A stretch of 64,000 nt of DNA from JBCBGF01 sp039820585 (GTDB taxonomy: Bacteria; Pseudomonadota; Alphaproteobacteria; Rhodobacterales; Rhodobacteraceae): positions 5,937 to 69,936 of the forward strand of contig JBCBPV010000013.1 of NCBI GenBank assembly GCA_039820585.1. The letters are read 5' to 3'. Shown here in pieces: positions 51,853 through 60,797 of the stretch. The position numbers and the translations under genes were made by a program. Numbering within the stretch: position 1 is the stretch's first letter; each line of letters starts with the position of its first letter. Under the pieces are notes generated by a model. The model had not been told where the DNA came from, did not search any database, and worked only from the letters and a program-made list of their open reading frames with translations.

Positions 51853-52116
51853 ATGCCCGTCGACAAATTTGCCGGTTTCACGCAATCGCCCGCCGATCCG
51901 GCGCGTAGTATTTTTGACGTAAGCCCAAGTGATACAATGGATTTACCCGAAGTGACCAATGCCATTAACGTGGCCACGCCTGGCACGCTTCGGGTGACCA
52001 CGCTGGAGGGTTCGATCACCGATATCTCGGTCGCACCCGGCTATGCCTTTCCTGTGCGCGTGACCCGCGTTTGGGCCACGGGCACCACAGCCACGGGAAT
52101 TCGCGGCCTCGTTTAA
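51853..52116 (+). CDS. spike base-like protein (RcGTA Rcc01079 family resemblance)
   Basis: The 87-residue product starts MPVDKFAGFTQSPADPARSI; the second half has the pattern SPSDTMDLPEVTNAINV, TPGTLRVTTLEGS and FPVRVTRVWATGTTATGIRG. From memory this P-D-x-x-D-L, small beta strands and R-V-x-A-T-G-T-T-A pattern is that of the head-spike base protein of the Rhodobacter gene transfer agent and related phage proteins. There is no signal peptide or membrane helix. AGGAGG ends 6 bases before the ATG. It sits alone between the exosortase and a glycosyltransferase, downstream of a CtrA box. Assignment is from pattern memory and not verified. Confidence 0.6.
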   Translation: MPVDKFAGFTQSPADPARSIFDVSPSDTMDLPEVTNAINVATPGTLRVTTLEGSITDISVAPGYAFPVRVTRVWATGTTATGIRGLV

Positions 52117-52188
52117 CGACCGCGGTCTGGCGGCGCTTGCAGGAACGTCGCCAATCGGCAATCAACGTGACACCCAAGATCAGTTGTT

Positions 52189-52213
52189 GGGTGCGAAGCA
52201 AGCCTTCGCGCCC
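52189..52213 (+). other. 10-bp hairpin just upstream of the glycosyltransferase
   Basis: GGGTGCGAAG pairs with CTTCGCGCCC (one G-U pair) over a 5-base loop, ending 8 bases before the GTG. No T run follows. It might cap the upstream message or hide the translation start. Confidence 0.5.
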
Positions 52214-52221
52214 ACCATTCA

Positions 52222-53169
52222 GTGGATAGTCACGTGGCCCAGACCCGCAGATACCTTCTTGTTTCGCCCTGCCGGAACGAATCCGAATACATGCGCCGCA
52301 CACTGGACAGTGTGGTGGCCCAGACGCTGCGGCCCGCCCAGTGGATCATTGTCGATGACGGTTCCACCGATGAGACGCCGCAGATCCTGGCCGATTACGC
52401 GGCCCAGCATGACTGGATCAGCATCGTGCCGAAGCCCGATCGCGGGCACCGCGCGGTTGGGCCGGGCGTGATCGAGGCGTTTTACTATGGGCTCGATGGG
52501 GCGGACATGTCGGCGTTCGACTATGTCTGCAAGCTCGACCTCGATCTGGATCTGCCGTTTGGCTACTTTGAAACGCTGGTTCAACGAATGGAGGCCAATC
52601 CCCGGATCGGCACCTGTTCCGGCAAGCCCTATTTCCGCAGCGCCAGCGGGCTCATGATCTCGGAAAAATGCGGGGATGAGATGTCGGTAGGGATGACGAA
52701 GTTCTATCGCACCGATTGCTTCAAGCAGATCGGCGGCTTCGTGCGCGAGGTCATGTGGGACGCAATCGATTGCCACAAGGCGCGGCAGCTGGGCTGGATC
52801 GCGATATCGTGGGATGACCCCGAGATCCGGTTCGAACACCTGCGGCCAATGGGATCGAGCCAGCAAAGCGTGTTCACCGGTCGCCGGCGGCATGGCTTTG
52901 GGCAGTATTACATGGGGTCTGACCCGCTGTATTTCATGGCGACCGCTGTCTTCCGCATGGCCCACCCGCCCTATGTTCTGGGCGGTTTGGCGATGATGCA
53001 GGGGTTCCTTGGCGCCTGGTTGCGCCGTGAAGAGCAACATGGCGATGCCGAGTTGCGGGCGTTTATCCGCGCCTATCAGCGGCGCGCGCTGCGCGTGGGT
53101 AAGGCGCAGGCCGTGACCGAGATTGAGGCGGACCGCGCGGGGTTGTTGTCGGGCTCAGCGCCCGCCTAG
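52222..53169 (+). CDS. family 2 glycosyltransferase
   Basis: The 315-residue product is an inverting GT-A enzyme: YLLVSPCRNESEYMRRTLDS, then WIIVDDGSTDETPQIL (donor-binding Asp) and CKLDLDLDLPFGYFE, a DxD-type metal site. A hydrophobic C-terminal part (YFMATAVFRMAHPPYVLGGL) suggests membrane association. GTG at 52222 or 52234 could start it; neither has a clear ribosome site and a hairpin lies just upstream. It converges and overlaps with a GT4 gene by 4 bases. Probably adds a sugar in surface-polysaccharide assembly. Confidence 0.87.
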   Translation: MDSHVAQTRRYLLVSPCRNESEYMRRTLDSVVAQTLRPAQWIIVDDGSTDETPQILADYAAQHDWISIVPKPDRGHRAVGPGVIEAFYYGLDGADMSAFDYVCKLDLDLDLPFGYFETLVQRMEANPRIGTCSGKPYFRSASGLMISEKCGDEMSVGMTKFYRTDCFKQIGGFVREVMWDAIDCHKARQLGWIAISWDDPEIRFEHLRPMGSSQQSVFTGRRRHGFGQYYMGSDPLYFMATAVFRMAHPPYVLGGLAMMQGFLGAWLRREEQHGDAELRAFIRAYQRRALRVGKAQAVTEIEADRAGLLSGSAPA

Positions 53170-54404
53170 TCGGCAAGGTCCGGGCGTGGATTATCACCCA
53201 TTTCACCCCGAAACAGGCCGGCGATCCGCGCGGCCTCTTTGCGAATATCGAATTCTGCCAACACCGTTTCGCGACCCACCGCACCCATGCGTTTGCGCAA
53301 GTCTGGGTCAGCGGCAAGGTGTGATATCCGGCTTGCCAGTGTCTCCGCATCGCCCGGCGGTGCCAGGAAGCCGCTGACCCCGTCTTGCACCAGTTCCGAC
53401 ACACCGGCCACCCGGGTCGCAATCACGGGACGTCCGCTGGCCATCGCCTCCATCAGCACCACGGGCACGCCTTCTGCAAAGCTGGGCAGGACAAGCGCAT
53501 CGGCGGTTGCCAGCGTCTCAGCCACCTCGCTTTGTGACAGATAGCCGGTGAAATGCACCGCATCGCCCAAGGGTTTGGCCAATTCTTCCAGCGCGTCACG
53601 GTCATCACCATCACCCACCAGCGTCAGCTTCAGGCCCGGATGATCGCCAGCCACACGCCCGAACGCATCCAGCAGGACCCGCAGGCCCTTCACCGCCGCG
53701 AGTCGCCCTACGAAAACCAGGTGACAGCCATCGCCATCGCGGTCCGCGCCTGCATACATCTCGGGCAGGACACCGCAGTGTATGATTTTCAGCTTGTGCC
53801 AGTCGGCCGGGTCTGAAAACAGCATCAGTTGGCTGCGCGCGAAATGGCTGATGCAGGCCACGAACTTGGCGCGCTTGGTCTTTTCATCGAGGCGCCAGCG
53901 GGGCGCTTCAAACAGGTCGGCCGGGCCGTGGAGCGTGAAGCTATACTCGATATCCGCCAGCTCTGCCGTCAGCATCGAAACCGACGCGCTGGAATCTGCA
54001 AAGTGGTTGTGCAGATGCGTAACGCCCTGCGCCTTCAGATGATGGGCAAGTACCATGGCTTCGGTGAAGTAGAAGAACTGATAAAGCCGCCCCTTGATGC
54101 CTGGCGATCCGGTCTTCATCGCCAGCACGAAGGCGCGAAAGAACCGTCCGGGATTTTTCAAATGCGACAGCTTCGCCTTCAGCACGGTCAGCGGGTTCTT
54201 GGCCGCGCGCAACACGTAGAAGGTCGACGCGGCGGCGTTCTTTTCCGACGGGCCCCGGTGGTGCTTGGGGTCGGTTTGCCGGATCGAACAGGTCTCAACT
54301 TCAAGCCCCAGTTCGCGCAACGCTTCAACCTCTCGGAGGATGAAGGTGTGCGACACAGCCGGGTATTCACCCGTCAGGTAGGCGATACGGGGGGCAGGGG
54401 GCAT
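53166..54404 (-). CDS. family 4 glycosyltransferase
   Basis: The 412-residue GT-B product shows IAYLTGEYPAVSHTFILREV, the donor domain with HLVFVGRLAAVKGLRVLLDA, and ALVLPSFAEGVPVVLMEAMA with E-x7-E (SFAEGVPVVLME). Predicted cytoplasmic retaining transferase of exopolysaccharide synthesis. No operon partner on this strand other than the fibre operon, which lies upstream on the same strand and ends about 80 bases before it. Confidence 0.9.
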   Translation of the reverse strand: MPPAPRIAYLTGEYPAVSHTFILREVEALRELGLEVETCSIRQTDPKHHRGPSEKNAAASTFYVLRAAKNPLTVLKAKLSHLKNPGRFFRAFVLAMKTGSPGIKGRLYQFFYFTEAMVLAHHLKAQGVTHLHNHFADSSASVSMLTAELADIEYSFTLHGPADLFEAPRWRLDEKTKRAKFVACISHFARSQLMLFSDPADWHKLKIIHCGVLPEMYAGADRDGDGCHLVFVGRLAAVKGLRVLLDAFGRVAGDHPGLKLTLVGDGDDRDALEELAKPLGDAVHFTGYLSQSEVAETLATADALVLPSFAEGVPVVLMEAMASGRPVIATRVAGVSELVQDGVSGFLAPPGDAETLASRISHLAADPDLRKRMGAVGRETVLAEFDIRKEAARIAGLFRGEMGDNPRPDLAD

Positions 54405-54483
54405 GGCGATTGCCTTTGTGACTCAGGCGCAAACGCACCATCGGCATCGGCATACCCCCCGCAAATGGGCTGAGTAAAGCGCC

Positions 54484-56445
54484 CTAGCTGGGCTCGATAG
54501 CGCCCCGGCTTGGGTTTGTGCCGCGCAGGACACCATAGAAGTCATCTATGGCCACTTTGCCCGATGCGTCACCAATCGCGCCTGACCCGGGCAACGGCGC
54601 ATAATCCGCCGTCACTTCCAGACCATAGGCCCGGCTGGTGTCCAGAGGTTCGGTTTCCCAACGCTCCCCGTCATAGCGCGGGCTCCACCGGGCGGTGGTG
54701 TCCAGCGGTGCGTCTGCTGCTGTGCCACCCGACGTCATGTTGGGCGCATAATCGATCCCGTTGCCCATGTAGGTGTCGGTGTAGCTGGTGAGCGCGCCCG
54801 CATCGTAGTCGCGGTTGGTTGCGCTGCCGGGACGATTGCGGGCATTCGCATCGCTTCGCAGGTCAACGAAGGTATAGCTGTACACCTCCACCCGCCGGCT
54901 GGCATTGCCCAGGATGCTTTCCGCCGAGTCATCCCGCACGAACCGCCGTGTGCCGGTGGACGCGCCTGGGATATTATTCGGCACCACGGCCACGATGTTG
55001 CGGAACGTCTGCCCGCCGCGGTCGACAACGACAACGGTGCTTTGCTGATCGCTGTGGATATGGTGCCATTTGTCAGCCACGCACCATATCGGCGCCATCT
55101 CATCGTCGTTTGTGGTGTTCGTCGACGTTGCAATCATCCCACCCTCGGTGCGAATTCGATCGACGTTGATCTTCTCATCCACCTGGCCCGAGTTGATGCG
55201 CAGGCACTGCTGGAAGCTGCGGTTGTTGGTATCCGCCGCCCAGCTACAAAAGCTTGCCATATCGATAAGGTTCAGAGTTACAGGACCATCCTGATTGCCA
55301 ATCCGGAACGGCCCATGGTCGGCGTAATAGGGCGACGATAGCTTGCCCTTGCCATTGATCGTGCCCGTGGGCTGGATCCCGGTCACGCCCGCCAGCCCGA
55401 TATAGCCACCGGTCCCGCAGAAAATCCCGTAATCATGCCAGTTCGAGAACCAAGTGTCCGAGATATAGACGTGGCTATGCGGCGAGGTATCCGTGCCGCC
55501 TGGCCAAATGGCCTTGCCTCCGCCGGTGATCTTGCAGTCGTGCACCGTCTTTATACCAGGCAAAGCCTGCGCCGCACCGCCCAACATGATGCCTTCGCCG
55601 TCCGGTTTCACCGTGCCTGGGTTGGTCGCGTCGTAGGGCAGTTTGAAATCGAGCCCTTCAATCGCCACCTCACCGGGGTTGACGCTGGCATTCACTATGA
55701 TGCCACTGGCGCTGAAGCTCGTCACCCTGATCACCGGATCGGTCCCGCTGCCAAACCCACCAAAGGCGAGCTTGTCACAAGGATCGGTGAGGCGAATGTC
55801 GGGGTTGGTAAACGTCTCGCCACGCCGGAACAGATACCGCTGCTTCGCACGGCCAGACATCGCCGCCTTGGCCGCGGCAAAAGATGTAAACTCTGACGCC
55901 CCCGCAGGTTTGCCAGAAAAGTCGCCACTCGCCGAGATCACGCCAGTGTCCGCACCCGAATACACGCTGTCTGCATCCGCAACCGTGATCTGCAACGTCA
56001 CCGCTCGCGGGGCGCTGACACCATCGCGCGCGGTGCAGGTCACGGTATAGGACCCGGCCCCGAACGTGTGCATGACCACAGGCCCGTAAGCCAGATTGCG
56101 GTCACGCCCCCACGGCATATCAGCGGCCATGCGCTGAAACTCCCCAGGATCGCCGAAGTCCCAAGTGTAGTGGATGTCGTGATAGGGGCTAACGACCACG
56201 GCAGCGGGCGAAGCCGCCGTCGCCTCGAACATTATGCCTGCTGGTGCCGTTCCCGACAGGCGCGTAGCCGACAGCGTCATGGTGATGTCACTATCCTCAG
56301 CCGGCGGCGGTGGGGGAGGGGGCGGTGTAATATCCTCGTCCCCGCCCCATTCCGTGATCTCGGCACTTGCAGATACCGTCCCGGCCGAGACCGTGAAGTC
56401 CACCGCTTGACCGGTAGGAAAGCCGCTGAAACGCAATTTACCCAT
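54484..56445 (-). CDS. PKD plus beta-helix fibre-like protein, no signal peptide
   Basis: The 653-residue product has three parts. A short N-terminal beta region (MGKLRFSGFPTGQAVDFTVS) ends in a run of eight prolines near residue 45. A PKD/Ig-like domain (about 50-155) follows with IHYTWDFGDPGEF and HTFGAGSYTVTCTARDG. A long right-handed beta-helix-like part comes next (CKITGGGKAIWPGG, HVYISDTWFSNWHDYGIFC). There is no signal peptide. It is last in a four-gene overlapping operon. Layout recalls phage or GTA tail/spike fibres with polysaccharide-binding or -cutting beta-helices. Function unproven. Confidence 0.65.
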   Translation of the reverse strand: MGKLRFSGFPTGQAVDFTVSAGTVSASAEITEWGGDEDITPPPPPPPPAEDSDITMTLSATRLSGTAPAGIMFEATAASPAAVVVSPYHDIHYTWDFGDPGEFQRMAADMPWGRDRNLAYGPVVMHTFGAGSYTVTCTARDGVSAPRAVTLQITVADADSVYSGADTGVISASGDFSGKPAGASEFTSFAAAKAAMSGRAKQRYLFRRGETFTNPDIRLTDPCDKLAFGGFGSGTDPVIRVTSFSASGIIVNASVNPGEVAIEGLDFKLPYDATNPGTVKPDGEGIMLGGAAQALPGIKTVHDCKITGGGKAIWPGGTDTSPHSHVYISDTWFSNWHDYGIFCGTGGYIGLAGVTGIQPTGTINGKGKLSSPYYADHGPFRIGNQDGPVTLNLIDMASFCSWAADTNNRSFQQCLRINSGQVDEKINVDRIRTEGGMIATSTNTTNDDEMAPIWCVADKWHHIHSDQQSTVVVVDRGGQTFRNIVAVVPNNIPGASTGTRRFVRDDSAESILGNASRRVEVYSYTFVDLRSDANARNRPGSATNRDYDAGALTSYTDTYMGNGIDYAPNMTSGGTAADAPLDTTARWSPRYDGERWETEPLDTSRAYGLEVTADYAPLPGSGAIGDASGKVAIDDFYGVLRGTNPSRGAIEPS

Positions 56446-57280
56446 CGATAAAGGTTCCTTGCGTTGTCAGGCTCGCATCGCTGCCGCCATTGACCGGCCC
56501 GTTGAACCGTGCGGCTGGGCCATAGATGTCAAAGACCGGCGCACCGTAACTCGCCACTGCCACAGATGGATCCGCAATCTCTGCGCCGTCGGTGAACAGC
56601 GACTGGACCCCGGCTTGCGAAATGTCCGGCCCAATACCTGTCCACAGCGCGTTGCGGTAGATAATGCCTTCAAAGCCCTGGCCGGCGTTGTCATTGCGCT
56701 CAAACAACCGATAGGGCGCGGACATGCCCGTGGTGAACTCGAACTTGGTTCCGCCACGCGTCTCAGGCGCAAGACCGCTCCACGCGCCAGTGACGGCATC
56801 CCAGATCTGCACATCCACGATCATATCGCCGCCGGATTCGTAGCCCCGGATTAAGGCATGGCACCGCGTGCCTGTCGTAATCGACGGACCCATATGGATC
56901 AATGCGCCGCCGTCGCAGCGGATGTAGCTGCGCAGCGCGGGGCCCGATCCGCCTTCCCAGAAATGGATCGAGCCTGTGACGCCCGCCATGCTCAAAAGTG
57001 CGCCCCGGTCGTTGACCGAGGGTGTAAAAGAGCCAAACCAAAGGAACGACGTCGCGTCCGGGATCATGTTCGCCGATTGCACATAGGCCGATCCATCGGC
57101 CAGAACTGGCACCTCAGAAAACACGCTTTGCGGCGTGATCTCGGTCACCGCGCCATCGCCGGTATCGACCTCATAGACCAAACCATTGGTCAAACCGGTC
57201 ACGGTCAGCGGCAGGGGGCCTGTCGCCCGCTGCCAGGGCCCTTGGGGGGCTTTTGTTCGGTAGAAAATGCTGCGAGCCAT
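56438..57280 (-). CDS. LamG-like fibre-associated protein
   Basis: The 280-residue product starts with an Fn3-like strand set (GPLPLTVTGLTNGLVYEVD). A jelly-roll-like region follows with FLWFGSFTPSVNDRGALLSM, CHALIRGYESGGDMIVDVQI and FEGIIYRNALWTGI, typical of concanavalin/LamG folds that bind sugars. No signal peptide. The ATG overlaps the upstream gene by one base (TAATG); the stop overlaps the fibre gene by 8. Assignment by composition and context. Confidence 0.55.
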   Translation of the reverse strand: MARSIFYRTKAPQGPWQRATGPLPLTVTGLTNGLVYEVDTGDGAVTEITPQSVFSEVPVLADGSAYVQSANMIPDATSFLWFGSFTPSVNDRGALLSMAGVTGSIHFWEGGSGPALRSYIRCDGGALIHMGPSITTGTRCHALIRGYESGGDMIVDVQIWDAVTGAWSGLAPETRGGTKFEFTTGMSAPYRLFERNDNAGQGFEGIIYRNALWTGIGPDISQAGVQSLFTDGAEIADPSVAVASYGAPVFDIYGPAARFNGPVNGGSDASLTTQGTFIDG

Positions 57281-57867
57281 TAGGCGGCCTCCACTGTGAA
57301 TTGCTGGTCATTGGCGGTCGCCGCCGTGCGCGCCACGTGGGGCAGGGCATCGGCCCGGAAGCCGCCAGTGACAGGTGTAATTGTGGCAACACCACCAAGG
57401 TGCGCCTGTGCGGATCGGCTGCCATTGGCATCCGTCGCCGTCTCGGTCACGGTAAACACGCTGGAGCCGACGCCAGAGGGCAAAACCAGATCAGCTCCGG
57501 TCTCTGCCGCCATGGCCGCGCCGTTCTGCGCCCATTGATAACCATGCACCGGCGCAGCCAGGTCGCCGTCATAGGCCCAAAGTCCGGGCCGCACTGTCAG
57601 GGTCACGCCGTCGGCCACATCTCCCGAAACTCCGGGCGCTGCCAACATCACCGGGCCCGCGTCCAGATCGGCCAGCGTCACGGTCCAAGATCCTGCGTAA
57701 AACGCGGGAGCAGTTACCGTGACCGTGACGGCATCAGCGTCTGTTTCAACCTCAACCGTGTCGTTCGCAAGAGGCGTTAGGCTCAACTGCGGCCCGGTTT
57801 GTGCGCCGTCCCACGTGGCAGGCCAGGCACCCACGGTGCCTTCCCCCACAACCCAACAGCGCGGCAT
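57280..57867 (-). CDS. Ig-like beta-sandwich protein
   Basis: The 195-residue product starts MPRCWVVGEGTVGAWPATWD and holds one or two Ig-like repeats (GTHVD-free strands such as LTPLANDTVEVETDADAVTV and YQWAQNGAAMAAETGADLVL with FTVTETATDANGSRSA). The YQW-N-G pattern is common in phage structural Ig domains. No signal peptide. ATG overlaps the upstream stop by 4 bases. An open frame extends further up but out of step with the operon. Function unknown. Confidence 0.55.
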   Translation of the reverse strand: MPRCWVVGEGTVGAWPATWDGAQTGPQLSLTPLANDTVEVETDADAVTVTVTAPAFYAGSWTVTLADLDAGPVMLAAPGVSGDVADGVTLTVRPGLWAYDGDLAAPVHGYQWAQNGAAMAAETGADLVLPSGVGSSVFTVTETATDANGSRSAQAHLGGVATITPVTGGFRADALPHVARTAATANDQQFTVEAA

Positions 57868-58100
57868 CAGACCGCTTCCCGAACGATAAGCGCTGCACCC
57901 GGCCCCTCTTTGCGGTAGCGCGCCTGCAGGCCCGCGCGTAGATGCAGCCCGTGTCCCTGTACCAGCGCGATCCCATCCAGTGCGGCGGGCGATGCCGTTG
58001 TGCTGACGAACACCGCGCCATAGCGCGCCTGCCAAACCTCGTCACTTGTCAGCGTGACCGGGGACGACCACGTTGTTTGGGCGTCTTCGATAAGAGCCAT
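57867..58100 (-). CDS. small beta-rich protein (77 aa), first gene of fibre operon
   Basis: The product starts MALIEDAQTTWSSPVTLTSD and ends RYRKEGPGAALIVREAV; it has short beta-prone stretches and no signal or membrane segment. GAAAGG lies about 8 bases before the ATG. It is unlike the spike-base-like protein at 51853 in sequence, but similar in size and could be a fibre adaptor. It opens the four-gene operon, whose genes all overlap. No family firmly recognised. Confidence 0.5.
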   Translation of the reverse strand: MALIEDAQTTWSSPVTLTSDEVWQARYGAVFVSTTASPAALDGIALVQGHGLHLRAGLQARYRKEGPGAALIVREAV

Positions 58101-58437
58101 GGGAAACCTTTCAGATGAATGGGCAACTGCGCCTGTTGGAACTTGGCGATAAACCTTGTGCAGTTTTGCTAAGGATTGCCTGCGGCACCGTACGTTGCGT
58201 GGCTGAGCCGCAGAATCAAACAGTTGGGCGGCAAAGGGGACGCGCCGTCTAGATTGGTTGGCCGACCGCGCAGATGGCGGTGCGCAGAAACAGGGCGCCG
58301 ATTTAGCGCCTTTTGTTCGCGATTTGCCAAAAACCGTTGCGGATACCGTGCCTCTCGGGGATTTGTGTTATGGAGGGCGGGCAAGGAATTGCCACACCAC
58401 CGGCCTGTGTGTTAGCGCCCGGCATAGCGAGTTTGTG
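58101..58437. other. intergenic region between divergent fibre operon and wecG-like gene
   Basis: About 340 bases with no gene recognised. It must hold both promoters. I see one weak terminator-like hairpin (GGCGC, 7 bases, GCGCC, TTTT) at 58294-58314 and no CtrA box. Confidence 0.4.
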
Positions 58438-59226
58438 ATGATGAACTGGTCCCACACAGATGCCATTTCAGACGTGGATGCCCTGGCCTCGGTCGTGGTG
58501 AATACGCCGTCCGCCGATGCGTTGATTGCCGATGTCGAGCGGCGATTTCAGGCGCGGGAAGGGTTCACTGTGGCCACGCTCAACCTCGACCATGTTGTCA
58601 AGCTGCGCTCGGACGATACGTTCCGCGCGGCCTACGCCCGCCACAGCCACATCACCGCCGACGGCAATCCCATTGTCTGGCTGTCGCGCCTGTCGGGTCA
58701 GAAAATTCAGCTTGCGCCGGGGTCCGATCTCGTGGCGCCCGTGGCGCAAGCCGCATTGCGCAATGACGTGCCGGTCGCACTGTTTGGCTCAACCGAGGCA
58801 TCGCTTGGCACTGCCGCTAAGGCGCTGGAAGCCAAGTTCCCCGGTTTAAAAATCGTCGCCCAGATCGCCCCGCCGATGGGTTTTGATCCCATGGGCGTCG
58901 AATCCGACGCCCTGATCGAAGAGCTGTCGCAAAGCGGTGCACGACTTGTTTTCTTGGCCCTCGGGGCCCCAAAACAAGAGGTGTTCGCTGCCCGCGCCGC
59001 CCAACGCCTGCAGGATGCCGGGTTCATATCCATAGGTGCCGGTCTTGATTTCCTGTCAGGCAGTCAGAAACGCGCACCCGCTATCGTCCGGGCTCTTGCG
59101 GCGGAATGGATTTGGCGCATGCTCAGCAATCCACGCCGTCTGGCCCGTCGCTATATGGGGTGTCTCGCTATCATGCCGGCGCTGACGCTCTCAGCAATGC
59201 GCCAGCGCGGACAGGCAGGCAACTGA
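58438..59226 (+). CDS. WecG/TagA/CpsF-family glycosyltransferase
   Basis: The 262-residue product matches the family that adds N-acetylmannosamine-type sugars or glucuronate to a lipid-linked primer. Marks are TVATLNLDHVVKLR, the HITADGNPIVWLSRL block, ALFGSTEASLGTAAKALEA, GARLVFLALGAPKQEVF and the C-terminal AEWIWRMLSNPRRLARRY. GTG-ATG-ATG at 58435-58443 leaves the exact start open. The stop overlaps the polymerase-like gene (TGATG). Part of the polysaccharide operon running to the right edge. Confidence 0.88.
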   Translation: MMNWSHTDAISDVDALASVVVNTPSADALIADVERRFQAREGFTVATLNLDHVVKLRSDDTFRAAYARHSHITADGNPIVWLSRLSGQKIQLAPGSDLVAPVAQAALRNDVPVALFGSTEASLGTAAKALEAKFPGLKIVAQIAPPMGFDPMGVESDALIEELSQSGARLVFLALGAPKQEVFAARAAQRLQDAGFISIGAGLDFLSGSQKRAPAIVRALAAEWIWRMLSNPRRLARRYMGCLAIMPALTLSAMRQRGQAGN

Positions 59227-60797
59227 TGATTAACCCAGAACTCGTCCTTTACACGTGGCCCTTCATCGCGTTCCTGATCTTTCACCGGGTGCGCCCGGCG
59301 ATTGCGTTGCCCGCAGCAATTGCAATGGGTTACCTGTTCCTGCCGCCGCGGATCGTCATCGACTTTCCGTTGATCCCGGAGCTTGGCAAGAACTCTGTCA
59401 CCGCCTTCGCTGCCGCGCTTCTGGGGCTCTACTTCACGTTCGTCGCGCGGTTCAAACCCTCGTTGGACACTGGTGCGTCGTCTGACGCGGCCCATATGCT
59501 GCCAAACTGGATCCCGCGCCATCCGCTGGCGTTCGCGCTGCTCGGGATCATGGCAATCGGTCCGATCATCACCGTGCTCACCAACAGCGACACGATCCGC
59601 ATCGGTGCGGCGACCCTGCCGGGTCTGCAGCTCTATGATGCGGGCTCGATGGGTCTGGAAGTGCTTGTGGCGCTGATCCCCTTCTTCCTGGCCCGCCGGT
59701 TCCTGTATTCCGATGAGCATCACAAACTGCTTCTGATCACGCTCGCCGTCGCCGGGGCAATCTATGCCTTGCCCGCACTGTACGAAGTGCGCATGTCGCC
59801 TCAGTTAAACCGGATATTCTACGGATTTTTCCAGCACTCCTGGATCCAGCATATCCGTGGCGATGGCTTCCGCCCGCTTGTTTTCCTGCAACACGGGATC
59901 TGGCTGGGTATCTTCTTCACTATGGCGCTTCTGGCCGCGTTTTCCTGTGTGCGCGCGCTCGATGGCAAGATGCGGTGGCTGTTCCTGCCCGTTGGGTTTT
60001 TCCTGATCGGCACGTTAGTCTTGGCCAAATCGCTAGGCGCGCTATTGATCGCCATCGTTCTTGTGCCCATCGTCCTATTGGCCCCTCTGCGGGTTCAAAT
60101 GATGACGGCAGCGGCGATTGCGGTGCTTGCGATTGGCTATCCCTATATGCGCAGCATCGATGTGGCGCCGGTAGGCCAAGTCGCGCAACTGGCCGAACGG
60201 ATCAATCCCGACCGCGCACAGTCCTTCCAGTTCCGCATCGACAACGAAGACATTCTGCTCGCCAAGGCGCGTGAGCGGATGCTCGCGGGGTGGGGTGGCT
60301 GGGGTCGGGGCCGCGTCGTCGACGATGATGGCCGCGACATCAGTGTGACCGACGGCTACTGGATCATCACCTTCGGACAGGGCGGCGTGCTGCGCTACAT
60401 CGGCGAGTTTGGCCTGCTGACCATGTCAATTTTCATCCTTGCAATGCGCCAAGGCCGCCACCGGGTGACAGTTGCAACCGCCGGCGTTGCCCTCGCCCTG
60501 GGTGCGAACCTTGTCGACCTTCTGCCCAATGCGTCAATCTCGCCAATCACGTGGCTCATGGCTGGCGCGCTCTTGGGAAGGGTAGAGGCGTGGCGATACG
60601 AGACCACCACCACGGCCGAGGCGGTGCCGGACCTTGACGATACCACGCTCCGACGACGGCGTGGCAACAAGGCGCCGTCGCCTGTTCCCGCAGGCGGGCC
60701 GGTTGTGGCTCAGGACGACGTCGTCGTTCCAATCCCAACGCGCAACGCCAACCGACACTCGCGCTTTGCGCCAAAACACGTGCGGCAGAAGATATGA
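59226..60797 (+). CDS. O-antigen ligase/polymerase-like membrane protein (Wzy type)
   Basis: The 523-residue product has about ten to eleven membrane helices, including LVLYTWPFIAFLIFHRVRPA, LLITLAVAGAIYALPALYEV and LGALLIAIVLVPIVLLAPL. A periplasmic loop with RERMLAGWGGWGRGRVVDD resembles the Wzc/WaaL-type loop. The C-terminal 60 residues are polar and proline/arginine rich. It is coupled to the WecG-like gene and overlaps the next GT gene by 4 bases. Polymerase or ligase role is inferred from fold and place. Confidence 0.78.
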   Translation: MINPELVLYTWPFIAFLIFHRVRPAIALPAAIAMGYLFLPPRIVIDFPLIPELGKNSVTAFAAALLGLYFTFVARFKPSLDTGASSDAAHMLPNWIPRHPLAFALLGIMAIGPIITVLTNSDTIRIGAATLPGLQLYDAGSMGLEVLVALIPFFLARRFLYSDEHHKLLLITLAVAGAIYALPALYEVRMSPQLNRIFYGFFQHSWIQHIRGDGFRPLVFLQHGIWLGIFFTMALLAAFSCVRALDGKMRWLFLPVGFFLIGTLVLAKSLGALLIAIVLVPIVLLAPLRVQMMTAAAIAVLAIGYPYMRSIDVAPVGQVAQLAERINPDRAQSFQFRIDNEDILLAKARERMLAGWGGWGRGRVVDDDGRDISVTDGYWIITFGQGGVLRYIGEFGLLTMSIFILAMRQGRHRVTVATAGVALALGANLVDLLPNASISPITWLMAGALLGRVEAWRYETTTTAEAVPDLDDTTLRRRRGNKAPSPVPAGGPVVAQDDVVVPIPTRNANRHSRFAPKHVRQKI

